Assembly (NCBI RefSeq): GCF_022605725.1
Contig: NC_065552.1
Location: 22,710,785-22,774,784 of the forward strand
Length of the DNA stretch: 64,000 nucleotides
Reading direction: 5' to 3'
Origin: Anthonomus grandis grandis
Taxonomy: Eukaryota > Arthropoda > Insecta > Coleoptera > Curculionidae
The notes beneath the pieces were generated by a model. The model did not search any database, had not been told where the DNA came from, and worked only from the letters and a program-made list of their open reading frames with translations. The position numbers were made by a program, and so were the translations under genes. Below are positions 1-9,833 of the stretch, one piece after another (the first letter of the stretch is position 1; every line of letters starts with the position of its first letter).

Positions 1-677
1 CCAATCGGCAGTAACAGTTCGTTGATTCTCCAGAGGAATTGTTGCAACATGACCTGCTTTTGAGACAAATGTTGCAACCAACTTTTTGGATACACTTCGA
101 GAACGAATGACTTTTGTTGGCTTTTCTTCATCTTGAAATACCCATACAGACGACTGACGTTTATTTTCAGGTTCATATAAGTAAATCCATGATTCATCAC
201 CACTGACAATGCTGTACACATTTTTAGAGTTTCCTGCCTCAAAGCGGTCTAGAGTTGTTTGACACCACATCACCCTAGCTTCTTTCTGTTCTTCAGTTAA
301 CAGATGCGGTATCCAGCGGGAAACTAATTTTTTTACCCGTAATTCTTTATGCAAAATTTTTTGAATTGAGGTCTTTGAAATCGCCAATGAAGCCTCAATC
401 TCACGATATGTCACATGTCGATCTTCCGTGATAAGCATACGCACAGCATCGATGTTTTCTTGGGTGACTTGGCCGTTTTTGGTGCACCTGACCTTGGATC
501 GTCGCTAAGACTAACCCGTCCACGCTTGAATTCTGCATACCAACGAGAAACTGTCGACTGATGTGGTGCTTCATTACCGAAAACAGAAATCAACTCAGCA
601 CAGCATTCTTGTTGAGATAATTGCCTTCGAAAATTGTAAAAAATGATGGCCCGAAAATGTTCTCTGTTTAATTCCAT
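1..677 (-). pseudogene. mariner transposase, N-terminal and first catalytic part, frameshifted
   Basis: The protein opens MELNREHFRAIIFYNFRR and carries the mariner helix-turn-helix region, ending in SLSDDPRSGAP. Near position 475-480 the frame shifts; the other frame continues through VTYREIEASLAISKTSIQ, SRWIPHLLTEEQKEAR and the first catalytic aspartate in SGDESWIYLYEPE, and is open to the window edge. In the mariner family this is a cut-and-paste transposase binding its own terminal repeats. The second and third catalytic aspartates are not in the window. The frameshift makes this copy inactive. Family assignment is firm; subfamily is not determined. Confidence 0.85.
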
Positions 678-850
678 GGTATGCGCAATTTGCTACCTTT
701 AAAAATTCACTGTAGCTGTAAAACTATATGTATCGCACTGACGTTTTGAATTTAAGAAAAGTAAAGTTTGAGGTTAAGTTTGACTAATGACATTTGATTA
801 GTGACGCCCTCTATGTTTCTATATGCAAAACTTAAAAGACATCCCTCGTA
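1..850 (-). mobile_element. mariner element, 5' part (runs off the window)
   Basis: A minus-strand mariner transposase reads from position 677 to the window edge. Beyond its start codon about 170 bp of leader ends at a sequence (821-850) that, read on the minus strand, begins TACGAGGGATGTC; this looks like a mariner terminal repeat ending in the TA target. The other end lies outside the window, so the inverted repeat cannot be confirmed. The element boundary at 850 is an inference. Confidence 0.75.
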
Positions 851-857
851 AAAGTGG

Positions 858-1195
858 GTTATAGGGTTTAGCTTGTCTGGGCACTCAGGCCACACTGGAA
901 ACGGAGAAGCGAACTCCCTTGCTCGACTAGAATCTGCAAAACAGCCGGTGGGATTGACCCATAATCGTTATAACTAAATGCATAGCAGTTACATCAATGA
1001 AGAGGCTGCTAGACAAGTGGACCCTGCCAAGATGGACTGAGGCACCTGTTATGATATAGGCTAAGGCACATATAGGCAAACCCTCTGTATGCGTCACTAG
1101 AAAGCTACTTCTTGTAGAAAGACAGGAAATTTAATTAGTGATGGGTTATTTAACCGGACACTAGCATTTGAGACGTCATTCCTACACGGTGGTGA
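858..1195 (+). pseudogene. RNase H C-terminal relic of a non-LTR retrotransposon
   Basis: From 876 one frame reads SGHSGHTGNGEANSLARL, the conserved last block of the retrotransposon RNase H domain (usual form PGHSGxxGNExADxLA), until a stop at 975. The same frame carries four more stops but still shows a tail resembling the region after RNase H in I/R1/jockey-like elements (RKTGNLISDGLFNRTLAFE). The catalytic upstream part is missing. It abuts the proposed mariner end at 850. The glycine-histidine block is specific; the tail similarity is weaker. Confidence 0.55.
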
Positions 1196-1199
1196 CCAT

Positions 1200-1830
1200 T
1201 AGTTACTTTATTTTTTCTTTAAAAATACGGTTTTGGTATTTTTTATTAACGTAATGTTATTTTAGGTCCAGGTGGATTTAGAATAAATGAAACCTTACGA
1301 GCCATTTTGGATAATAGTTTATTATTAATAAGTTTAAACTTGCCTGTGGATGATTAAAATTACGTGGAAACGTCAATGACAATAAATAAAAAAAGTTTCT
1401 TCCTAAATGTGTTATGTAATATAAAAACTAATATGTAATTAAATAAATAAGGTCAGAAAACTTTACAACGTTAGTTAGCATTACCTCAGAGTCGAAAAAT
1501 GAGGGTGAGGTCTAATAGTCTAGGAGAAAGTGATATAAATCCTTGAAAGTGATCTTTATGAACTTTCATTAATTTCCTAAAATAACGAATGTGATATCTT
1601 ATCTTGGACACAAGTTTCAAGGAACATAATAATAGGATACCAAGTCACATGAGAAAATACACTTTCAAGAATAATATACATTTTGCATCGAAGGACATAA
1701 ATAGAAGCTCTATGGAATATTTTTTAAATTTATTTTCCAGGCCGTTGATGACATTTCTTCATCTAAAAAGAACTCCACTTGATCCAGGGAAATAAAGACA
1801 AGAGCCAAGAAACTGCACAGAAGTTAATTT
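1200..1830. other. AT-rich stretch, no gene seen
   Basis: Low-complexity AT-rich DNA. An open frame at 1604-1795 has no recognisable motif and is probably chance. Confidence 0.5.
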
Positions 1831-2290
1831 AACTGCCTAAATACTATAATTGCTTTGAATGTTTTAAAAACTAGATAAATTAGAAGAGATTTCTTATAAA
1901 TTTCTTCAGGCAGCTGGAAAAAAATAATCTTAATATTTTTTAACTGCCTGGAAGAAACAAATAATGAACTTTATAACAAATGCCTAAGTTGCCCTGATAG
2001 ACCTTGACTGGACCTAACAACTATATTAAATGTCAATTTAATATGATGCCCTAGCAATTTCTTCCAGGCAGTCGGAATTATTTAATTTTAAGATCAAGCT
2101 CATAATTTCAACTGCCTGAAATAAATGAATTATCAGGCTAAATGAGGGATAATAACTGCCTAGATTTTCTATAGAGATATCTTAGCAATTCCTTATAGGC
2201 AGTTGAAAGAACAAAAATTTTATATACTTTTACCTGTCTAGAAAAAAAAATGTTAAGCAATTGCTTGGATACATACATACTGCCTGGAAA
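1831..2290. repeat. cluster of inverted CAGGCAGT / ACTGCCTG motifs
   Basis: Within about 460 bp the octamer CAGGCAGT or its complement occurs roughly nine times with one or two changes. Complement-orientation copies lie near 1831, 1942, 2111, 2155, 2232 and 2280; direct copies near 1907, 2065 and 2196. Direct copies tend to follow AGCAATTTCTTC and be followed by GGAAA, so the repeated block is longer than the octamer. Opposed pairs could fold into hairpins. A related block (TTTCTCAGGTAATTGGAAAA) occurs near 3382. The element it belongs to is not identified. Confidence 0.6.
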
Positions 2291-3425
2291 GCTACTGCAT
2301 TCATTGTCTATGAAAGAGACTACGGGAAAGTAAAGTGCATGACCTGGTAAACTAAAAATCATATTTAGAATGTCATTATTAATTAATAGGGAGTAATGAG
2401 GAATTTATAACTTTAACTATTAAATTTAGAAAATGTAGTACTGTTAAAGATTTAGTGACAAATAAACAAATTATACAAAAATGAATACAAAAAATATAAA
2501 CTTAAGACCAACACAAAAACTTTGGGTTCTTTCTGATAGTACTATGTACTAATGTACTGGGCAGAGCACGGAAACGTTTACTTTTTTCCCTTTTTTTCCC
2601 TCCTTTGGTCATATACTTAAGTCTCTTTGAGAGTAATGGATGATTATTTTGAATTACGAATCTTAATGTTTATTTTTTAACTTAGTAGGTTGCATGTACC
2701 ATATATGCGTCACGAACATTTAGGAATGTGTTTTTGTTAAAAAAATCCTAAAATTTCTCGTTAATCGTGAGTAAAATGAAATAAAAATTCATCTTTATGA
2801 CTGGTTTCATTACCGATTACGGTCTTTTCACTATCACATACGTTGACGTGTCCGTAAATAAATACACACCGACAATACGCCACAATAATAAATATTTAAT
2901 TTGATATTAAGCGGATATAAAAGGCCTAAAGTTCTCAGGTATGAAACGATCTAAAATTAAATGTCTTTTGAATTCACATACATACAATAAACAGTGGAAA
3001 ACGGCACATCATTATCCATAATGTAACGTCGTAAGTATACCCGGACCGGCAATAATAACCGGTAACGGGTCAACCAACGTTTACTTATTATTCTCTAAAC
3101 TATTTACCAGATAATCATAGTTTTCAGACATTACGGAAGTAAGTCAACCTCAAAATTAAATACCCACCGCATTCATCACATGTTGCCCTCGCGACTAATT
3201 ACTACATTGCAAGCAGAACAGTAACATACATATAAATATATACTTAAACCTCCTTATAATATATGTGTCTTTTAGGAGCATTTTAGCAAAGAACTTTACT
3301 ACAATATCTTTATTTCTTAGAGTCATTAGTAAGTGACACTTTCTATATGGCCATAACACTATAATCAATTTCCTATAAAAAATTTCTCAGGTAATTGGAA
3401 AAACACGGTCTTATTAAACCTATAT
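2291..3425. other. AT-rich stretch without a recognisable gene
   Basis: I see no coding signal. There is a pyrimidine-rich run at about 2580-2605. The last 100 bp (3330-3425) resembles the flank of the hammerhead-like motifs at 23.9 and 30.7 kb and may be Penelope pseudo-LTR sequence. Confidence 0.45.
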
Positions 3426-3432
3426 AATTTCC

Positions 3433-3473
3433 ATCTACATGTGTTTCGCTTCTATCGGAGCATCATCATGCCT
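3433..3473 (-). ncRNA. degenerate hammerhead-like motif (Penelope-type)
   Basis: On the minus strand the order is a CAUGAUGA box (hammerhead CUGAUGA with changes), a short helix-II-like hairpin GCUCCGAUAGAAGC, then GAAAC followed by the self-complementary ACAUGU that would form the very short helix III. Penelope-like elements are known to carry hammerhead ribozymes with short helix III in their pseudo-LTRs. One extra base lies between the first box and helix II, and the leading C is changed, so cleavage activity is doubtful. It lies downstream, on the same strand, of the Penelope-like RT at 5760-7141. Confidence 0.4.
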
Positions 3474-3889
3474 AAAAATGAATGATTATTTTTAAAGAAA
3501 GAAGGCTTATAAAAAATGATAAAACTTTATCTAGGTTAGGTCAACAATATTCACCGCAGATGAAAATGGCACTAAAAAAATTGAAAACGAAAAACGTAAA
3601 ATGTCACAAGTGAGGAACGATCCGGCAGCCTTAAGATTCATAAGCGCGCATTTAACCCATAGGCCATCGAGTCATACAACAAAAAAAACAATTCTTACGA
3701 TATTAATAAGTGTATAAAAGTATTTTAACAATAAAAAATACAGTTAAGAAGGATTTAGATTCAATCATACAGGTTGGTATAAATGAAGGAAGTGATCACA
3801 TAAGTGAAAATATCATTTACGCACACAAGGACGGGGTTTTTCTTAGCTTTAATTATTTTCATTTTCTCTAACTGAGTCTAGTTTCTTGC

Positions 3890-5640
3890 CTTTTTTTTAT
3901 GGTAAACACAAGCACAAGAGGAAAGTCCTATGTCACTCTTGGAGTGGTGCTTGCGCGCAGATATGTGTGGGCATTTATCTTGAATCGCTGCAAGTTGTAT
4001 GCATCGGGAAATATGTGAGGTGGAAGCCCGTTCCACAAAGAAGATGTTTTTCAGATGACTGAGTCCCGATACAGCGACGTTCTTGGAGTAGGCAGGTGGA
4101 CTTGATGTTGATGAGCCGCAACTGCTAGACGCGTCCTTCTTGACGGAACAGCCCTGGGTGGAATCAGGCCTGCCAGCTCAGAGGAGCACCGTAATAATAA
4201 CGGTAGAATAAACAGAGATCAGCCACCTTTCTCCTGTGCTCCAGACTCCTGATTATCCAGAGTCTTTGTCAGTTCTGGTTTGTCGATAAGACGAATAGCT
4301 CTCTTCTGTATAGAATCTAGCAGCTTTAAACTATGCTTGGGTGCAGAGCTCCAGACATGTGAGCAATACTCGAGGGTAGGGCGTATTTGAGCCTTATAAA
4401 GAGTCAGCAGCTGTTCTGGTGTATACAGTTTTTTCATTTTGAAAAGCACTTCGAGTTTTTTGGAAGCTGCCCTGGCGATCTCGGCAACGTGGTCATGCCA
4501 GGACACACTGTTGGTGACTTCGACTCCTAGAAGATGTAAAGATGATTTCATTGGCAATACTTTTCCTGCCATAACCAGCTCCTGGCCACCAAGGTTAGTC
4601 TTCATCGTATATACTGCAGCCTGCGTTTTTTTTGCGTTAAAATTGACCAGATTGTTACCGCCCCACTCCATGATTGCTCTAATATCGTTGTTGGTTGAAG
4701 CTACTTGTTGCTGCCTAAGATTCTGAGAACTTGCGGCTGTCGTTGGTTTGGCGGACTCAAATGTGGAAATAAGTGTGCTATCGTCCGCAAAGCTGTAAAT
4801 TGGATTGACAGTGGTTCCTAGCAAATCATTGATATATATCAAGAAAAGGGTGGGGGATATAATGCAACCTTGAGGGACTCCAGCGTTAATGTTAAATTTG
4901 TCGGAGAGGTGTCCATCGACGGCTACTTGGATTGTTCATTATTCAAGAAAACTTTTGATCCAATTCAATAATGAGTTTTGTATGCCGATTGAGGAGAGCT
5001 TGGTTAGTAGTCCCTCAAGCCACACTCTGTCAAATGCCTTGGAAATGTCAAGAGCGACTAAGCGGGACTCGCCGTGCTTCTCCAGGGCCTCTGTCCACAA
5101 GTGTGTGACGTAAGCCAGAAGATCGCCGGTGGATCTAAGCTTTCGGAAGCCGTATTGATGTTCGCTGATTAGTCCAGATGATTCCAGATATCTTAACAGT
5201 TGTTGGTTGACTGTTTTCTCCATAATCTTCGATATTACTGGAACTAGTGCAAACGGACGGTAATTAAAGGGCATCGTCTTCTTACCCTTTTTTACCCTGC
5301 TTATACGATGCCGTGAACAGTCTACATAAGGGAGGAGTCAATTCGTCTGCACAACGTTTTACTACTAGGGCTGGAATTCCATCGGGTCCAGAAGCTTTGT
5401 TGGTGTCTACGCTTTTAAGAATTTTATTTATAATTCGTTGGGTTTTGAGCATTCATGTAAAATAACAGCGCCCTGGGTAAAAGAAAAACTATCTAACGAG
5501 GCAAATAAATGATTCGTAAACACTGATTTAGTTTCAACCATGTCAGATCTATAAACCGAATCAGTATCTCTGTACTTGTCCACTAAAGCTGAATGGTGTT
5601 TTATTCTGAAGGAAATTTTACGCCTTGGTTGCTTTATGCT
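3890..5640 (-). pseudogene. non-LTR retrotransposon RT (jockey/CR1-like), 5'-truncated and frameshifted
   Basis: Reading down the minus strand: linker FTNHLFASLDSFSF, then SVDTNKASGPDGIP, RT fingers NYRPFALVPVISKIMEK (5274), YGFRKLRSTGDLLAYVTH, motif A LDISKAFDRVW, then a frameshift near 4939, GVPQGCIISPTLFL and motif C YSFADDSTL near 4785. The thumb (SLHLLGVEVTNSVSW; RPTLEYCSHVW) runs to 4219. A second frame change precedes the C-terminal block (SLYRDSV; IFPDAYNLQRFKI) ending near 3930. No endonuclease domain is present. All RT catalytic motifs including FADD survive, but at least two frameshifts and a stop break the protein. It appears to sit inside Penelope-like sequence. Confidence 0.85.
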
Positions 5641-5759
5641 ATTATTAACGAATATACCCCTACTTTCGAAAAGAAATCCGTTTTATTTAACATACTAACA
5701 ACTCGTAGTTGCCTTTTTAAATTGTTCATTGTTTGAAAAGCAATTGTAAAATTTATAAA

Positions 5760-7141
5760 ATTAAAAAAACATTGCAAGCTGAAAAGAAATATTACCAAAA
5801 AAGGATATTGATCTATAATTGATCTATAAAAGTGAATATTTTCCTTATTAAGGTCAGCTTGTATTTATTATAAAATTTAGAATAAAGATGATTTCTCGAT
5901 AAGAGTTCTCGATCAAGTGGAAAACCATTATTAAAAGCAATATGTTCAATTCTTTTTAGTTCAGCAAGAGAAGCTTCTTTAGGGAAGTTGAAAAGGCGAT
6001 AAGAAAGAGCATTAAAAGAAGCATATTTGTCGATAGTGCGGAGTTTGAGAAGTATTGAAAGATTTTCCATAGTGGTGGGTTTGCGGTAGGTCTCAAATTC
6101 TATAAGTTTGTTGGTATTTCTTGAAGTAAACAATCAAGAAAAGGCAACTTTATATATTTTTCTTCTTCAGTTGTAAACGAGATATTTGCGTGAACAGAGT
6201 TTAAAGAAATGATGAAATCCACTAATCCTAGACCATTTCCATTCTACACTATAAAAATATCATTGATGAATCTCTTGTATGCAGTGAGAAAACCACCAAA
6301 CCTACCACTATGAATCTTTTTCTTCAAATGGTTCAAAAAATTTTACTTAGAAAAGGAGAGAGGCAAGACTCCATTGCTAGTTCAATAACTTGTCTAAAAA
6401 ACTTGTTGTTCAAAAAAGAAAAAATCTGATCAAATACTAGTTTGAGAAGTATTAAAAGATTATCAATAATAAGTCTATCAAGCGGTGACTCACGCAAAAG
6501 ACATCTGACCAGAATAAGGCAATCATCAGGAGCAATCCTTGGAAAATTAGTTTTTTTCAGAAATTAGTTTTGGACCTTCCGGTATGTATTTTTTTAAAGT
6601 GAGTCAACTCTACTAAATTTTTTGTAGAATAAGTACTTCCAAAACCAGTTATATTTTTGAGTGTGTTATTTAACTAGGCTGACAGGATGCAACAAGGTGA
6701 GTTCATAAACGACACTATTGGTCCAATAGGCAAATTGGGTTTGTATATTTTAGGAAAGCCATAAAGGACAGAAGTGGTATTTTTCTAGCTACCTACGGTA
6801 TAGATTATTATTATTTTGTCTTAAAGAATGAACTTGAGATATCTTAAGGTAATGTAACTTGCGGTTTAAACCAAAAAAAGGATGCCTAGGAAACATTATA
6901 AGCTCATCCCTAAGTGCTGAATCTAAAGTACAAAACTTCAAAATGGGTATATATTTAATAAATCCGTGACTTGTGTTTTTACCTTTTGTTTTTTGTTTGG
7001 TCTCTTGGAGAAGATGGATAATGTTTCTATTAGGTAATTGATAAAAATAAATAGTATCTGACTCCTAGATTATTGACAACATTAGTGACATCAGGCCACT
7101 ACTTTCACTTTGTTTCAAAGATCATCAAATCAATCTTTGCC
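5760..7141 (-). pseudogene. Penelope-like element reverse transcriptase, degraded
   Basis: The minus strand reads the Penelope RT block YGFPKIYKPNLPIGPIVSFM near 6760, degraded palm sequence to about 6350, FLTAYKRFINDIFIV (the YVDDI catalytic motif changed to FINDI), IKLPFLDC, and from 6133 KLIEFETYRKPTTMENLS continuing to 5813 (ELKRIEHIAFNNGF), the usual end of the RT. Several frameshifts separate the blocks, and I see no GIY-YIG endonuclease. The upstream side is cut by the PIF/Harbinger insertion at 7145. The catalytic aspartate pair is lost, so this copy is dead. Confidence 0.8.
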
Positions 7142-7321
7142 TAATAGCCCGTTCAGATGAGGCGATTTACAAGCGAATAGACTCGCGCGTTTTAATTTGG
7201 GCTGTGTCCAGATGAGGCGTTCTGCGCGCGAGCCCACTTGCGCGTAAATCGCACGTTTTTTCCCAGATACCCCGTTTTAAGTGCGTTTCTACGTAGAGCA
7301 ATTCAGAGACCAGTTTTGAGT

Positions 7322-7624
7322 ATGGATTTGAATACAGCTGTTGTGTTGTGGCTTGCATACCGTAAATGGAAGCGTCGTAAGCGAAGAGCAAATCGACGAT
7401 TTCACGTGCATCCAATTCTACATGACAGAATGACGCATAGTATGTTTATAACATTATATCCAAAGCTCAGAGAACACAGAGAAAAGTTTTTTAACTACTT
7501 CCGTATGTCAGTTTCATCATTTGATGATTTATTAAAAATTATTCAAGATGATCTGGCTCCATGTGAACATTATGTAGTATGGGATACTGTTTCTGCAGAA
7601 GAAAAACTGGTAATAACTCTAAGG
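7322..7624 (+). pseudogene. Harbinger transposase, N-terminal exon only
   Basis: The reading frame from ATG at 7322 encodes MDLNTAVVLWLAYRKWKRR, RRFHVHPI, FITLYPKLREHREKFFNYFR and MSVSSFDDLLKII, the standard N-terminal region of PIF/Harbinger transposases. An upstream in-frame ATG at 7238 lies within the terminal-repeat region and is less likely. The frame ends at CTAAGGTAATA, a good splice donor (GT at 7624), so this is probably exon 1. The DDE catalytic exons expected downstream are missing. The opposite-strand MADF gene is the usual partner in insect Harbingers. Confidence 0.8.
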
Positions 7625-7755
7625 TAATATCTTTTATTGTATAAACTTAAACTTAGAATTAGTTTAACAAAAATAAAAAATAATTTGAACAAAAATTAGG
7701 AACAATTTTAACAAATATTGGCAGGTAGGTACTTAACATTAACATTAACATAAAG

Positions 7756-8586
7756 CTAATTAGGTATTGTACAGATTCTTGAGAATCTTGTGTAGATGCC
7801 GTTGATGGAGTTGTAGGGTTGTTGTAGGTAGGCGTTGTAGATGGAACATTGCGCTGCATGTGCAGTAACCTTTATTGTATGTTGACAATTGTAAAAATGA
7901 CGCAATTGCTGGAGGCGGCGGAGGTGGTGCAGGTACATACGAAGATGTTGAAGGTTCTGTTGCATATCCTGTTTCTGCATAATAATCTCTCTGATGTCCA
8001 CATGATGACATTTGTGATTCATAATGATGTGCTGGATGCAGATAGGTAGAACGAGCAGGTGAAAGCCCATTACACAAGGCTTGTTGGCCTGAAGTACCTC
8101 CATTAACTCAATTTTGGTTTGAAGTCTATTTTCCTCAGGTACTTTGAGAAGTTCTTTGTGCAATGACAAACAAAATAGTTTGTCATCATCCGGTTCTGTT
8201 TGATTTGTTGGCTGTGGCCTATTTCCAGATGGTAAATTATTTTTTAGAATATTCAGAAATTCCTCGTCGGCCGCATTTAGTTTTTTCATTCTTTTCGCCT
8301 GATGACTAGCTGATGGTGGTCTCATTACATCTTCTCCATCGCCAGAAAAGTCCTGTTCTTCAGCTGTATCAGGCGTGGTGTTGATGTAAATATGTAATAA
8401 GCTATTCTTTATTTACCTAAGTTGTTTTTCTTTATCAGCTCCACAAAATATTTAAACTATTTCTTCCTAGTTTCTTCATCTTACTACCCTATTTGAATAT
8501 TCCTCTGATTCCATATCCCATATAGCTGGGCTTTTTTCAATTTCATCAATGAAAAGTTCCGTGTCAAAATTATCGCGATCCATCAT
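7756..8586 (-). pseudogene. MADF/BESS accessory protein of the Harbinger element, decayed
   Basis: From ATG at 8586 the first exon reads FDTELFIDEIEKSPAIWD, the start of a MADF domain, ending at a likely donor (8417, then GTAAAT). It contains three in-frame stops between about 8445 and 8485. The second part (about 8358-7756) reads AADEEFLNILKNNL and then DDDKLFCLSLHKELLKVPEE, a BESS motif. The middle of the MADF domain is missing. In active PIF/Harbinger elements this protein is thought to bind DNA and help import the transposase into the nucleus. This copy cannot encode it. Confidence 0.75.
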
Positions 8587-8832
8587 TTAAATCTCACAAA
8601 TAGGTCAGCTCGCCACAAATACGCGCGTAGAACTGAAAAACTGGATGCATCCTATGGCTCCCTAGTACCTCGACTTGCGCGCATTTCGCGCGTATATGCT
8701 CGAAGTCGAGAGTCTCGCTCATTGCAAGCATTTTACGTGCGAAATATCAAACGCGCGAGAGTGTTTGGACGGAATAATAGCAGCTATAGTATCTCGAGAA
8801 CGCGTAAATCGCCTCATCTAAACAAGCTGTAA

Positions 8833-9004
8833 GATAGAATACACGTACGTCCTTGTGATTTTTCGTCACAAGTATAATTTTAACCCTGAAGTTTCCATGT
8901 TGCCTGTCTTCTGGAATAATGATTTACTATCAAGGGAGTTCAAGTGAATTAGAAAGTGGCACAGAAGAGAATACAGAAGTGGAATTCTACTTCATGGTAT
9001 GCCA
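8833..9004. other. unassigned flank of the Harbinger insertion
   Basis: Short AT-rich sequence that should continue the Penelope-like target on the minus strand. No RT motif is readable. Confidence 0.35.
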
Positions 9005-9310
9005 GATTTTATTGGCTAGAGGAAGTTTAAAGGTTCATTTTATGCTTTTATGAATTTTTTTGAGGATTTATTGGTTTGCAAGATATTAGGAATTTATTGG
9101 TTTTAAATTTTGGATCAAAGATGAATTTATGTGCGTGGCTGAGCGAAATATGGCATTACATTTTTGCTGTTATATTAAAATGATTCTAATAGCAGTAGCT
9201 CGTGAAATTTAAAGATTAATTTGGTAATTCTATGATTTTTTTAAATGTTAGTTTTAGAGATATTTTCATAATTTAGGCTTGACAGATGGATTAAAGATTA
9301 ATTTTGTTTA
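9005..9310. repeat. satellite array, left block (170-195 bp unit)
   Basis: About two diverged units. Anchors are GGATCAAAGATGAA at 9112 and GACAGATGGATTAAAG at 9281, 169 bp apart, with the shared phrases GCATTACATTTTTGCTG, TGATTCTAATAG and TTAAAGGTTCATTT in the same order. The same unit recurs at 12440-13087 and 15925-16745. Confidence 0.75.
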
Positions 9311-9368
9311 AATCAATAATATACCACCTAGTACTTCTCAGTCCCAGGTCAACGACAGCAATGATTTA

Positions 9369-9833
9369 ATGCCAAAGGTCGCGGATCGACAGAGGAGAAT
9401 GAATAATATCATGCTGTTTAATATGGAAATCTTACCACACACTTCAGAAATTACCCAAATATCTAATCTTCTAAACTCAGTTACTGGCAAGCAAGTGCAT
9501 GTCTTAGAAGTGATTAAGTTGGGCAGACCAAATAGTAAAGGTCGTGAATGTCTCAAGATAGTTCTATCAAACAATTCTGATATAACCAATGTACTAAAGA
9601 ACCAGAAGAGGTTTAGCTCTGTTAAGGCGGTTTACATTGAGGCTGACCTCACTCCTAGTCAGAGGAATGATCTGCAAAAGGTCAAGGACGTACTTGAGCA
9701 TCGGCGATCCAATGGAAAAACAAATCTGTACATGGCAGGCCTGTCATCGCCACAAAAAACTAAATCCTTCCAGCACTTCACACCACCTACGTCTTTGTTA
9801 TCAAAATGTACGTGGCCTCCGCACCAAGACTGA
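9369..9833 (+). pseudogene. ORF1 C-terminal part of the jockey-like element
   Basis: The 154-residue frame reads NNIMLFNMEILPHTSEITQI, VHVLEVIKLGRPNSKGRECL, KIVLSNNSDITNVLKNQKR and DLTPSQRNDLQKVKDVLE. This matches the conserved C-terminal region of ORF1 proteins found with beetle jockey-like elements, which bind element RNA. The N-terminal zinc-finger and coiled-coil part is absent. The reading frame overlaps the start of ORF2 around 9780-9833, suggesting that a deletion has joined the two ORFs. Confidence 0.6.

Larger units (their letters stand above)
7145..8829. mobile_element. PIF/Harbinger DNA transposon, internally deleted, with TIRs
   Basis: The ends are inverted repeats sharing AGATGAGGCGATTTAC; the left end starts at 7145 and the right end closes at 8829, with a TAA on each side (7142-7144 and 8830-8832), the three-base duplication expected of PIF/Harbinger. 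Inside are the first exon of a transposase on the plus strand and both ends of a MADF/BESS gene on the minus strand. The catalytic transposase exons and the middle of the MADF gene are absent, so this 1685 bp copy is a non-autonomous deletion derivative. It is inserted at the edge of Penelope-like sequence. Confidence 0.9.

Noticed and set aside
1604..1795. 63-codon plus-strand frame as a small gene
   Set aside because: No motif, no promoter or splice context, and similar chance frames are common in this AT-rich DNA.
4439..4726. Plus-strand open frame of 95 codons
   Set aside because: It lies antisense to the RT thumb of the minus-strand non-LTR element, whose protein motifs are clear; it is a shadow frame.
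7659..8077. Several overlapping open frames on both strands
   Set aside because: They overlap the MADF/BESS gene in other frames; only the frame 8325-7756 shows the BESS motif.
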